Assembly: GCA_963735455.1 (NCBI GenBank)
Contig: CAVTKZ010000003.1
Coordinates: 62,001-126,000, forward strand
From: Palsa-1033 sp963735455
Lineage (GTDB): Bacteria; Chloroflexota; Limnocylindria; Limnocylindrales; CSP1-4
DNA: 64,000 nucleotides
Reading direction: 5' to 3'
The notes below the pieces were generated by a model. The model did no database searches, was not told the origin of the DNA, and saw only the letters and a program-made list of their open reading frames with translations. Below, piece after piece: positions 24,582 through 32,900 of the stretch. The position numbers and the translations under genes were made by a program. Numbering within the stretch: the first letter of the stretch is position 1; each line of letters begins with the position of its first letter.

Positions 24582-25955
24582 ATGGACGCGAAGCACGTAT
24601 GGCGAGCCGCTCTCGGTGAGCTCCAGGTCTCACTGTCCCCGGCGAACTACGAGACGTGGCTGCGCGAGACCAACCTCATCGAGGTCGACGACAACCTCTT
24701 CCGGATCGCCGTCCCGAACGGCTTCGCCAAGGACTGGCTCGAGACGCGCTACCGCTCCCTGATCTCCCAGACGCTGGCCCGGATCGTGGGCTACAGCGTC
24801 CAGGTCGAGTTCATCGTCCGGGCGCCGGCCGAGGCGTCGGCCGGGGATCCCTCGACTGCCACGCCGGCCGCCGCGCCGGCCGGCCAGCAGGTCCGGCTCG
24901 AGCCCGGCCGGGTCGGCGGCGAGGGCGGATCGTCCAGCCTCAACCCGCGCTACACCTTCGCCAACTTCATCGTCGGCTCGGCCAACCGGCTGGCCCACGC
25001 CGCGAGCCTGTCGGTGGCCGAACGCCCCGGCCATGCCTACAACCCGCTCTTCCTGTACGGCGGGGTGGGCCTCGGCAAGACCCACCTGATGCATGCCATC
25101 GGCAGCCAGGTGATCGCCAAGTTCCCGCGCAAGAAGGTCGTCTACGCCACCTCCGAGAAGTTCACCAACGAGTTCATCACCTCGATCCAGCAGGGCAAGA
25201 TCGACGAGTTCCGGGCGCGCTATCGGCGGATCGACCTGCTCCTGATCGACGACATCCAGTTCATCGCCGACAAGGAACGGACCCAGGAAGAGTTCTTCCA
25301 TACGTTCAACACGATCCACGAGGACGGCAAGCAGATCGTCCTCAGCTCGGACCGGCCGCCCAAGCAGATCACGACCCTCGAGGAGCGCCTGCGCAGCCGC
25401 TTCGAGTGGGGCCTGATCGCCGACCTGACGGCGCCCGACCTCGAAACCCGGATCGCGATCCTGCGGGCCAAGGCCGAGGAGATGGCCGTCCCGATCACCT
25501 CGGACGTGATCGAGTTCATCGCCCGCAAGGTGGTCAGCAACATCCGCGAGCTCGAAGGCGCCCTCAACCGGATCGTGGCCTACGCCAGCATGAGCTCGAC
25601 CTCGATCAGCATCGAGCTGGCCCAGGCGGTCCTGGCCAACGTCATCTACAACCCCAAGAAGCGCCAGGTCACCCCGGAGCGGATCGCCCGGGTCGTGTCC
25701 GACTACTACGGGGTGCCGATGGACGCCCTCCAGGGCCAGAAGCGTGACCGGGCGATCGTCGTGCCCCGCCAGATCGCGATGTACCTGATGCGCGAGGAGA
25801 CCGACGTATCGCTCCTCCGGATCGGCGCCGAGCTGGGCGGCCGGGACCATTCGACCGTCCTCCATGCCTGCGACAAGATCAACCGCGAGTCGGCCGCCAA
25901 CGATGAGCTGCGCCGCGAGATCGCCGCCGTGCGCGAGCTGATCTACGCCGACTGA
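24582..25955 (+). CDS. dnaA: Chromosomal replication initiator DnaA
   Basis: Binds DnaA boxes and melts oriC. Start ATG 24582 gives 457 residues with domain I (HVWRAALGELQVSLSPANYETWLRETNLIEV), a short linker rich in Ala/Pro/Gly (~85-120), the AAA+ domain with Walker A GGVGLGKTHLMHA, Walker B LLLIDDIQFIAD and sensor/arginine-finger segments (RLRSRFEWGLIADL), and the helix-turn-helix DNA-binding domain with signature GGRDHSTVLHACDKI. An in-frame start at 24474 would add a Ser/Arg-rich stretch without homology. The downstream spacer holds the DnaA-box cluster. Confidence 0.98.
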   Translation: MDAKHVWRAALGELQVSLSPANYETWLRETNLIEVDDNLFRIAVPNGFAKDWLETRYRSLISQTLARIVGYSVQVEFIVRAPAEASAGDPSTATPAAAPAGQQVRLEPGRVGGEGGSSSLNPRYTFANFIVGSANRLAHAASLSVAERPGHAYNPLFLYGGVGLGKTHLMHAIGSQVIAKFPRKKVVYATSEKFTNEFITSIQQGKIDEFRARYRRIDLLLIDDIQFIADKERTQEEFFHTFNTIHEDGKQIVLSSDRPPKQITTLEERLRSRFEWGLIADLTAPDLETRIAILRAKAEEMAVPITSDVIEFIARKVVSNIRELEGALNRIVAYASMSSTSISIELAQAVLANVIYNPKKRQVTPERIARVVSDYYGVPMDALQGQKRDRAIVVPRQIAMYLMREETDVSLLRIGAELGGRDHSTVLHACDKINRESAANDELRREIAAVRELIYAD

Positions 25956-26029
25956 CCGACCGGTCCCCCGGACCGGGGCCGGCAGCCAGGCGCCGACGAG
26001 CCGCCGGCCGCCAGGGGCTCAATCCTCGC

Positions 26030-26300
26030 CGGTTGCTGTGGACAAGGCCGCGATTCACGTGGACAACCGACCCTCGCTGTGGACAACGGCGGCGCCCGCT
26101 GCGGCTACCGGCTGGGTGATTCGCCCCGACCCCCAGCCGGCGCCGTTCGTCGTCCACATCGGCGGCCCGGACCCGTCCCCGAATTGGCCGTCGTGGTCCA
26201 CGATCGGGGGCCGCTCGTCCACCCTCGATTCGCGCCCGGCCAAGCGTGGCCGTCCACACCGTCAACAGGATGATGGTGATGATGACGGACTAAGATAGGT
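26030..26300. other. Replication origin (oriC) with DnaA boxes
   Basis: In the 449-bp dnaA-dnaN gap, three direct boxes lie at 20-21 bp spacing: TGTGGACAA (26037-26045), CGTGGACAA (26058-26066), TGTGGACAA (26078-26086). Boxes in the other orientation are TCGTCCACA (26150-26158), TCGTCCACC (26215-26223) and CCGTCCACA (26250-26258). The consensus TTGTCCACA is the high-GC variant. An AT-richer stretch (26268-26325, GATGATGGTGATGATGAC then AAGATAGGTTTGATTGAAT) is a candidate unwinding element. Confidence 0.85.
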
Positions 26301-26404
26301 TTGATTGAATCCCACAACGAAGCACGCCACTGGGCATGGGCGCAATTCCCGCGCCGGTTGCCCCTGGTGGGGCCTGGCCCTCGAGTTCCTGGAGTGAATC
26401 CCAC

Positions 26405-27520
26405 GTGAACGTATCGGTCATGCAGGAGAACCTCGCGCGCGGCCTGTCCGTCGTCAGCCGCGCCGTGTCGACCCGCAGCACTCTGCCGGTCCTGGGCAAT
26501 GTCCTGATCCGGACCGAGGACGCCGGCCTCAAGCTGACCGCCACGAATCTCGAGATCGGGATCACCTACTGGGTGCCCGGCAAGATCGACAAGGATGGCG
26601 CGATCACCGTCCCGGCCCGCCTCCTGACCGACATCGTGGCCGGCCTGCCGACGAGCGAGCGCGTCGAGCTCGAGCTGCAGGCCGGCGATACCCTCCACAT
26701 CCGCTGCGGCAAGTTCGAATCACACGTCAAGGGCATCGACGCCGAGGAGTTCCCGGCGATCCCCTCGGCCGGCGAACGGCCGACGACCCGGATCTCCCAG
26801 AAGCTCCTCAAGCGCGCCCTCCTGGAGACGACCTTTGCCGCGGCCAGCGATGAGGCCCGGCCGATCCTGACCGGCGTCCTGTGGCGGTTCGAGGGCGACC
26901 AGCTGACCCTCGCCGCCGCCGACAACTACCGGATCGCGGTCAAGACCCTGGCCACCCTGGACCCGGTCGAGGACACCAGCCTGGTCATCCCCGCGCGCTC
27001 GCTGAACGAGCTGGCCCGGGTCCTCAACGACACGGACGATCCGGTCGAGGTGATGCTCGCCCCTGCCCGCAACCAGGTCCTCTTCCATCTCGAGGGGATC
27101 GACCTGGTGAGCCGGCTGATCGACGGCCAGTTCCCCAACTACCAGCAGGTCCTGCCCAAGGGCCACACCACTCGGACCGTCGTCGACCGGGACGAGCTGT
27201 TCAAGGCGGTCAAGCTGGCGGCTCTGATCGCCAACGCCGCGGCCAACATCGTCAAGCTGCAGGTCAGCGCCGATGGCGGCGGGGTGGTCGTGACGGCGGC
27301 GGCCGAGGTCGGCGACAACGAGGGCCTCGTCGAGGCGAGCGTGGAGGGCGACGGGACGACGATCGCCTTCAACTCGCGCTACCTGTCCGACGTCCTCCAG
27401 AACGTGACGGCCGAGCAGTTCGCACTCGAGCTCAACGGCCCGCTCTCGCCGGGCGTCTTCCGGCCGATCGGCGACGACACGTACACCCACGTGGTCATGC
27501 CCGTCCGCACCACGTCCTAG
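26405..27520 (+). CDS. dnaN: DNA polymerase III beta subunit (sliding clamp)
   Basis: Forms the ring clamp on DNA. From GTG 26405 (VNVSVMQENLARGLSVVSRAVSTRSTLPVLGNVLIRT, 371 aa), with TGGAG about 10 nt upstream; an ATG at 26420 is the alternative. Three clamp domains can be followed, including YRIAVKTL, SRLIDGQFPNYQQVLP and the C-terminal hydrophobic-pocket end THVVMPVRTTS. Earlier in-frame starts fall in the origin region. recF follows on the same strand. Confidence 0.97.
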   Translation: MNVSVMQENLARGLSVVSRAVSTRSTLPVLGNVLIRTEDAGLKLTATNLEIGITYWVPGKIDKDGAITVPARLLTDIVAGLPTSERVELELQAGDTLHIRCGKFESHVKGIDAEEFPAIPSAGERPTTRISQKLLKRALLETTFAAASDEARPILTGVLWRFEGDQLTLAAADNYRIAVKTLATLDPVEDTSLVIPARSLNELARVLNDTDDPVEVMLAPARNQVLFHLEGIDLVSRLIDGQFPNYQQVLPKGHTTRTVVDRDELFKAVKLAALIANAAANIVKLQVSADGGGVVVTAAAEVGDNEGLVEASVEGDGTTIAFNSRYLSDVLQNVTAEQFALELNGPLSPGVFRPIGDDTYTHVVMPVRTTS

Positions 27521-27572
27521 AGGGAGGCTCCCGGACCGCCGGCCGATCGTCGGCGTCCCGGGTCGCACCACC

Positions 27573-28736
27573 CTGCTCGAGCGCCTGCTGCTGACCGACC
27601 TGCGGGGCTACCACGTCCTCGAGCTTGAGCTGGGCCCGGGTCCGCACCTGCTGCACGGGCCGAACGCCGCGGGCAAGACGAGCCTGCTCGAGGCGATCGT
27701 CCTGCTCTCAGCGGGCCGCTCGCACCGGACGACGACCGACGCCGAGATGATCCGCTGGGGTGCCGAGCTGGCCCGGGTCGAGGGGGTCGTCGACGGGGGC
27801 TCGGCCGGCGGCGGAGCGACCCTCGAGGTCGCCCTCCTGCGCGATGGCAACGGCGGCCAGCGCAAGCGGATCCGGGTGAACGGCGTGCCTCGCCGGTCGA
27901 CCAGCCTGGGCGGGACCCTGCGGGTGGTCCTGTTTGCCCCCGAGGAGATGCTCCTGATCGCCGGCTCGCCCGGCCTCCGCCGGACCGCCCTCGACTCTTT
28001 GGCCGCCGGCCGCTCGCCGGCCTACCCCGCCGACCTGGCCACCTACGGCCGGGCCCTCCAGCAGCGCAACAGCCTGCTCCGGGCGATCCGCGAGGAGCAG
28101 GCCAGCCGCGAGCAGCTCCGCTTCTGGGACGCTGCCCTGCTGGACTCCGGCGCGGCGGTGGTCGCTGCCCGGTTGGCCGTCCTCGAGGCGATCGCCGGAC
28201 CGCTGGAGGCCGCCCACCGGGAGATCGCCCCGGACGAAGGCGGGCTGACCCTGCGCTACGAGACGAATGCCCCAGCGGGGGCGGGCGAGACGATCCGGGC
28301 GGCCCTTGCCCGGCGACTGGCCGAGACGGCCGAGAAGGAGGTCTGGAACGGCTCGACCCTGGTCGGTCCCCATCGCGACGACCTCGTCTTCGAGCTCGAC
28401 CAGGACGGCACTGTCCGCGACCTGGCCGGCTTCGCCTCGCGAGGCCAGCAGCGGACCGCGATCCTGGCCCTCAAGCTGGCCGAGCTGGACCTGCTCACCG
28501 CCCTCGACGGGCGGCCACCGCTGCTCCTGCTCGACGACGTGTTCAGCGAGCTTGATCCCGATCGCCGGGCCCACCTCGTCCGGCGGATCGCCGCCCTGCC
28601 CCAGGCCCTGATCACCACGACGACCCTCGACGATCTCGATCCCGAGCTGCGGGCCCAGGCCACCAGCTGGGCGGTCGAGGGCGGGCCCGACGGCGCCAGC
28701 CTCGGGCCGCCCTCGGAACCGGGTGCCCGACGATGA
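27573..28736 (+). CDS. recF: DNA replication and repair protein RecF, no standard start codon
   Basis: Recombination mediator ATPase. Homology begins at once with LLERLLLTDLRGYHVLELELGPGPHLL and Walker A HGPNAAGKTSLLEAI; later RecF segments are VLFAPEEMLLIAGSPGLRRTALD, GPHRDDLVFELDQDG and the signature and Walker B region FASRGQQRTAILALKLAELDLL...LLLLDDVFSELD. Between the dnaN stop and Walker A there is no in-frame ATG, GTG or TTG; CTG 27573 is the best-placed candidate (387 aa). An AGGGAGG at 27521-27527 lies ~45 nt upstream, too far. Either CTG initiation, or an indel removed the start. Confidence 0.9.
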   Translation: MLERLLLTDLRGYHVLELELGPGPHLLHGPNAAGKTSLLEAIVLLSAGRSHRTTTDAEMIRWGAELARVEGVVDGGSAGGGATLEVALLRDGNGGQRKRIRVNGVPRRSTSLGGTLRVVLFAPEEMLLIAGSPGLRRTALDSLAAGRSPAYPADLATYGRALQQRNSLLRAIREEQASREQLRFWDAALLDSGAAVVAARLAVLEAIAGPLEAAHREIAPDEGGLTLRYETNAPAGAGETIRAALARRLAETAEKEVWNGSTLVGPHRDDLVFELDQDGTVRDLAGFASRGQQRTAILALKLAELDLLTALDGRPPLLLLDDVFSELDPDRRAHLVRRIAALPQALITTTTLDDLDPELRAQATSWAVEGGPDGASLGPPSEPGARR

Positions 28737-29071
28737 CCGATGGGGGTGGCTCGGGCCGCAGCCGGCGGCGGCCGATGGAGCGGATCGGCGAGCTGATCCC
28801 CGAGGCGGCTCGCCGGCTGGGCCTCGAGGACGAGCTCCGCCTGGCCCGGGCCGGCGCGACCTGGGATGCGCTCGTCGCCGAGCGAGTGCCGCCGGCCGCC
28901 GGGTCCTGCCGGCTGGTCAAGGCCGAGGGCGGCGTCCTCCTCGTCGAGGCCGACGCCCCGATCGTCGGCCAGGAGCTGCGCCTTCGCTCGCCCGAGCTGT
29001 TGGCCGCGTTTCGGGCGGCGCCGGGCGGCTTTCCGGCACGCGAGCTGAGGGTGGTTGTTCGCCGCGTATAA
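28733..29071 (+). CDS. DciA-like (DUF721) protein
   Basis: A 112-residue protein whose ATG overlaps the recF stop. RPMERIGELIPEAARRLGLEDELRLARAGATWDALVAERV and GVLLVEADAPIVGQELRLRSPELLAAF fit the DUF721/DciA fold, KH-like with a helicase-loading role in bacteria that lack DnaC. The recF-DUF721 order is common in Actinobacteriota and Chloroflexota, where gyrB usually comes next; here it does not. Its last codons overlap the -10 element of the next gene. Confidence 0.85.
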   Translation: MTDGGGSGRSRRRPMERIGELIPEAARRLGLEDELRLARAGATWDALVAERVPPAAGSCRLVKAEGGVLLVEADAPIVGQELRLRSPELLAAFRAAPGGFPARELRVVVRRV

Positions 29072-29072
29072 T
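29067..29072 (+). promoter_or_regulatory. Consensus -10 TATAAT before the PP2C-like/propeller gene
   Basis: TATAAT sits over the last codons of the DUF721 gene. No matching -35 is visible at 16-18 bp. The resulting leader would be about 88 nt. Confidence 0.5.
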
Positions 29073-29166
29073 CCGGCCCACCTGCCAGCCGCCACGGGGG
29101 GTTGAGCCCAGACGGGCCGATCACCCGGACGCCCTGTGACTGACTCGCCTGACCACTGAGGCCCAC

Positions 29167-31449
29167 ATGGCCGTTCGGCTCCAGATGAAGCTCGGCTACG
29201 CCGTCGATGCGGCCCGCCTGCCCGGCTCGCCCGACGCGATCCTGTCCGAGGAGCCCACGATCGGCAGCGTCGTCCGCTCGAAGGGCAGCCTGTACCTCGT
29301 GGTCACCGCCCGCACCGGCGGGGCGAAGGTGAGCGAGGCGACCCGGATGGTGGCCGAGGCGATCCGCGACGCCTACTACTACGACGAGTCGGCCGGGATC
29401 GTGGTCTGCCTCGAGAAGGCGATCCGGGCGGCCAACAAGAAGATCCTCCACCAGCGCGACCGGCTCGGCGGCGACAAGGGCGACGAGGCCAACGGCCCGC
29501 TGGGCGTCGGCCTGGCCGTGGTCCGGGGCAATGAGCTGTACGTCGTGACCGTCGGCCCGGCGGAGGCCTACCTGGTCCGCCAGGCGCGGCTGTCGACCCT
29601 GCCCGACCCGAACCGGGCCCGGGGCCTGCCCTCGAACGTTCTTGAGCCGAGCGTCTGGCGGGGCGAGATCAACGTCGGCGATTCGCTCGTGATCGCGTCC
29701 GAGAACCTGGTCGCCAGGCTCGGGCCGGACGACCTCAAGGACGCCCTGCTGACCCTCCATCCGCAGTCGGCCATGGAGCAGGTCCACGCCCGCTTCGTGG
29801 CGGCCGGGGGGACCGGCAGCGACGCGGCGATCGCGATCGAGGCGACCGAGGTCTCGGTCACCAGCCGCCAGCGGCGTCTCGTTCCCGTCCGGGCGCCCGA
29901 GCCGCTGGCCGGCACGCCCGATCGCTCGCCGATCCCCCTGGCCGACAGCGTCTCGGACGCTGCCAGCTCGATCCAGGAGACCGCCGGCCGGGCCACGGCC
30001 GCGGCGGGCGGAGCGGTCGGCCGCGGCTTCGGCTCGATCCTCGACCGGCTGCCCCGCCGCCGGCAGGCCCAGCGGACGGTGACCCCGGCCTCCAGCCGGG
30101 TGGAGACCCAACGGCGGGCCGCGATCGCGGTGCTGGCCTTCGTCGCGCTCGCCCTCGTCCTGGTCTTCGCCACCTCGGTCGTCAGCTTCTTCAAGGGGCC
30201 GCCCGGCACGCTCACTTCGATCACCGCCGCCCAGCGCGCGTTCGATGCCGCCCAGAGCGACCTGGACCAGGTCAACGGCAACGGCGTCGACTTGGTCCAG
30301 AACGACCGGAACCGGGCCCAGCAGCTGCTCAACGACGCCTGGACCCAGCTGGCCGCGGCTGAGGCGGCCGGGATCTCGCCGTCGGTCACCGCGCCGCTCC
30401 GGGCCCAGGCCCGGACGGCGATCAACGAGCTGTACCGGATGCTGGCGGTCAACCAGAGCCAGGACTTCTCGTTCGCCAACGTCAAGCCGGCGGTCGACCT
30501 GCAGTCGCTGGTCCTGGGACCCGACGGCGCGCCATACGTCCTCGACGGCGCGTCCAAGTCGATCTACCGGATCGATCTCAAAGGCGGCCACGCCGTCGTG
30601 ATCGCCAAGCAGGGCGAGGTGATCCGGGGGGTGAAGATGGACGTGCCCCTGTTCATCGCCGATGGCGGCCCGGACCTCCTGATCCTCGACGCCAAGGACG
30701 TCCTGTGGCGCTGGCGGCCGGCGGACACGACCGGCCGGGGGACCCTGGTCCGGGTGATCGTGCGCAACTCGGCCAGCTGGGGCACCGACGTCCGGGGGAT
30801 CGGCACATTCCTGCGCAACGCCAACCAGGGCCTCTACAACCTGTACGTGATCGACCCCTCGTCGCGCAACATCCTGGTCTACACGCCGGCGCTCGACGGC
30901 AGCTTCCCGGCGTCAAGCACGGGCCGGCTGGCCAACCCCCAGGACCTCTCGAGCGTCAGCGCGATGCTGATCGACGGCGACATCTACGTCACCCAGGGCG
31001 GGCTGCTGAGCCGCTTCATCAACGGCGCCTCGCAGGGCTGGAAGCCGGCCGATCCGGGCGACGAGATCCTGCGCACGGCGCCCCAGTACACCCTGCTGAC
31101 CACGTTCAGCGCCCGCGACACGGGCACGATCTACGGCTACGACCAGGCCAACCAGCGAGTCGTGGCGATCGACAAGGACACCGGCAACATTATCGAGCAG
31201 TACATGCTCGCGGGCAACGACAGCGCGTGGTCCGACCTGCGCGGAATCGCGGTCGTGCCGGGCACGGACGGCGGCCCGGCGAGCATGTACTGGATCGACA
31301 AGGACCGGCTGATGAGCTCGATCCTGGTTGCCGTCCCGACCGCCGGCGCGTCGCCCTCACCGTCGGCTTCGCCGTCGCCCAGCGCCAGCCCCAAGCCCAA
31401 GCCGACGCCGACGAGGCGGCCGACCCCCAAGCCGACCAAGAAGCCCTAG
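29167..31449 (+). CDS. Membrane protein: PP2C-like N-terminal domain, TM, extracytoplasmic beta-propeller
   Basis: 760 residues in four parts. Residues 1-240 resemble a PPM/PP2C phosphatase fold (GVGLAVVRGNELYVVTVGPAEAYLVRQARL, NVGDSLVIASENLV, GGTGSDAAIAIEATEV) but I cannot find all metal-binding Asp residues, so it may be catalytically dead. A basic linker leads to one TM (319-341). After a helical hairpin (350-430) comes a repeat-rich beta region (430-725; VDLQSLVLGPDGAPYVLDGASKSIYRID, LFIADGGPDLLILDAKDVLWRW, IYGYDQANQRVVAIDKDTG) that looks like a propeller outside the membrane. The tail is Ser/Pro/Lys/Thr-rich, possibly wall-spanning or glycosylated. Function unknown; it could transmit an external signal to a cytoplasmic phosphatase-like domain. 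Confidence 0.7.
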   Translation: MAVRLQMKLGYAVDAARLPGSPDAILSEEPTIGSVVRSKGSLYLVVTARTGGAKVSEATRMVAEAIRDAYYYDESAGIVVCLEKAIRAANKKILHQRDRLGGDKGDEANGPLGVGLAVVRGNELYVVTVGPAEAYLVRQARLSTLPDPNRARGLPSNVLEPSVWRGEINVGDSLVIASENLVARLGPDDLKDALLTLHPQSAMEQVHARFVAAGGTGSDAAIAIEATEVSVTSRQRRLVPVRAPEPLAGTPDRSPIPLADSVSDAASSIQETAGRATAAAGGAVGRGFGSILDRLPRRRQAQRTVTPASSRVETQRRAAIAVLAFVALALVLVFATSVVSFFKGPPGTLTSITAAQRAFDAAQSDLDQVNGNGVDLVQNDRNRAQQLLNDAWTQLAAAEAAGISPSVTAPLRAQARTAINELYRMLAVNQSQDFSFANVKPAVDLQSLVLGPDGAPYVLDGASKSIYRIDLKGGHAVVIAKQGEVIRGVKMDVPLFIADGGPDLLILDAKDVLWRWRPADTTGRGTLVRVIVRNSASWGTDVRGIGTFLRNANQGLYNLYVIDPSSRNILVYTPALDGSFPASSTGRLANPQDLSSVSAMLIDGDIYVTQGGLLSRFINGASQGWKPADPGDEILRTAPQYTLLTTFSARDTGTIYGYDQANQRVVAIDKDTGNIIEQYMLAGNDSAWSDLRGIAVVPGTDGGPASMYWIDKDRLMSSILVAVPTAGASPSPSASPSPSASPKPKPTPTRRPTPKPTKKP

Positions 31450-31496
31450 CCCGCCCGCGGCCGGAGCTGGCCCTGACTGGTCGTGGCCGGCCGCGC

Positions 31497-32042
31497 CTAT
31501 TCGGGCTTGGGGCCCTCCCGGCTCTCCGGATCGGTATCCAGCGAGTTGATGAAGTCGCGGAAGACCGCCAGGCGCGGGTCCGTCGACTCCTCGCCCTCCT
31601 CGAGGTCGCCCAGCGAGGCCACGACCGCGGCATCGGGGCTGACCCCGGCCCGCTCGAGGACCGCCTCGGAGGCAAAGATCGGGACGTTGGCCCGGACCGC
31701 CAGGGCCAGCGCGTCCGACGGCCGGGAATCGACCTCGTGGGTCGTGCCGTTGGCCCGCACGAAGAGCCGGGCGTGGAACGTCTCCTCGGAGAGGGTCGCG
31801 ATCACGACCCGCTCGATCGTCGCCCCCAGGTCCTCGAGGATCGTGCTGAACAGGTCGTGGCTGAGCGGCCGTTCGGGCGAGACGCCCTGCAGGCGCATCG
31901 CGATCGCGTTGGCCTCCCAGGGCCCGATCCAGATCGGCAGGTAGCGCTCGCGGTCGACCTCCTTGAGGATCACCACGTGGTTGCTCGAGGGCATGTGGAC
32001 CCGGACGCTCTCGACCACGACTTCGATCAGCTCGCCGGCCAT
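31497..32042 (-). CDS. Bifunctional nuclease-family (DUF151) protein
   Basis: A 181-residue cytosolic protein with the BFN domain in full: VVILKEVDRERYLPIWIGPWEANAIAMRLQGVSPERPLSHDLFSTILEDLGATIERVVI and HEVDSRPSDALALAVRANVPIFASEAVLERAG. Members have been described as nucleases or as regulators; the role is uncertain. The C-terminal 40 residues are acidic. The start ATG follows GATAAT by 6 nt, so the mRNA is predicted leaderless. It converges with the preceding plus-strand gene, leaving 47 bp between stops. Confidence 0.9.
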   Translation of the reverse strand: MAGELIEVVVESVRVHMPSSNHVVILKEVDRERYLPIWIGPWEANAIAMRLQGVSPERPLSHDLFSTILEDLGATIERVVIATLSEETFHARLFVRANGTTHEVDSRPSDALALAVRANVPIFASEAVLERAGVSPDAAVVASLGDLEEGEESTDPRLAVFRDFINSLDTDPESREGPKPE

Positions 32043-32048
32043 GGCCCG

Positions 32049-32054
32049 ATTATC
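32049..32054 (-). promoter_or_regulatory. -10 element GATAAT for leaderless DUF151 gene
   Basis: Read on the minus strand, GATAAT is separated from the ATG (32042-32040) by CGGGCC only. Confidence 0.55.
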
Positions 32055-32096
32055 CCACGCTGGATCGGGCCGCCCCCCGGCCGCTCCGGCCTGGGC

Positions 32097-32900
32097 TCAG
32101 TCGTCGCCCAGGATCGGCTCGCCCCGGCCGAGCGCCGTGCGCGGGTTGACCCACAAGCGCAGGCGCAGGTTCCAGAAGTCACGGACCGCCCGCAGGATCA
32201 CCGCCGGCCGGGCGCCGGTCGGCGAGCCGACGGTGCGCGGATAGTGGGGAATGCCGACCTGGACCACCGACCGGCCGGCCGCGCTGAGCTTGATCAGCAG
32301 CTCGGCCGAGAAGAAGGCGCCGCCCGATTCGACGCGCAGGCCGCGCAGCGAATCGCGCCGGAAGAGCTTGCAGGCGCAGTCGACGTCGGTCACCCGCAGG
32401 CCGAACAGGATCCGGTTGGCCAGCCGGTACGACCTGGCGTAGAGGGTCCGGATCAGCGGATCGGCGCGCTGGATCCGGAAGCCAACCACCACGTCGGGCT
32501 GGTCGGCCTCGGCGATCCGGGCGGTCAGCCGGCCGAGATCGGCGACGGCGAACTGGCGATCGCCGTCGGTGAACGCGACCAATCCGAAGCGGGCCACCCG
32601 GAAGCCCGACCGGAGCGCCGCCCCGTAGCCCAGGTTCGTCGCGTGGTGGATCACCCGGACGATCCCCGGGTTGGCGCTCGCCAGCGCGTCGGCCAGGGCC
32701 CCGGTCCGGTCCCGCGAGCCGTCGTTGACGATGATGATCTCGAACCGGCTGGCGAGGCGGGGCAGGGCGACTAACGCGTCGGCGACCAGCGCCTCGACGT
32801 TGCCCTCCTCGTTGTGGGCCGGGAAGAAATACGACAGCTCGGCCACGGGTGCCGGGCCGGGGGTGGTGCCGATCGCCGGGGCGGCAGCGGTCGCGGTCAT
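32097..32900 (-). CDS. GT2 glycosyltransferase, dolichol/polyprenyl-phosphate mannose synthase-like
   Basis: 267 residues with the GT-A fold: LSYFFPAHNEEGNVEALVADAL, the UDP/GDP-sugar binding IIIVNDGSRDRTGALADAL, ATNLGYGAALRSGFRVARFGLVAFTDGDRQF (DXD-like DGD). It has no C-terminal TM pair. Enzymes of this type transfer a sugar to polyprenyl phosphate on the cytoplasmic side, supplying donor lipid to GT-C enzymes outside. Its ATG overlaps the stop of the DUF2723 gene, and a PMT-type enzyme is encoded close by, which favours a Ppm1-like role. Confidence 0.88.
   Translation of the reverse strand: MTATAAAPAIGTTPGPAPVAELSYFFPAHNEEGNVEALVADALVALPRLASRFEIIIVNDGSRDRTGALADALASANPGIVRVIHHATNLGYGAALRSGFRVARFGLVAFTDGDRQFAVADLGRLTARIAEADQPDVVVGFRIQRADPLIRTLYARSYRLANRILFGLRVTDVDCACKLFRRDSLRGLRVESGGAFFSAELLIKLSAAGRSVVQVGIPHYPRTVGSPTGARPAVILRAVRDFWNLRLRLWVNPRTALGRGEPILGDD

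Noticed and set aside
26268..26285. DnaA-trio motif in GATGATGGTGATGATGAC
   Set aside because: The trinucleotides do not match the 3'-[GA]A[TA]-5' repeat in either orientation next to a box.
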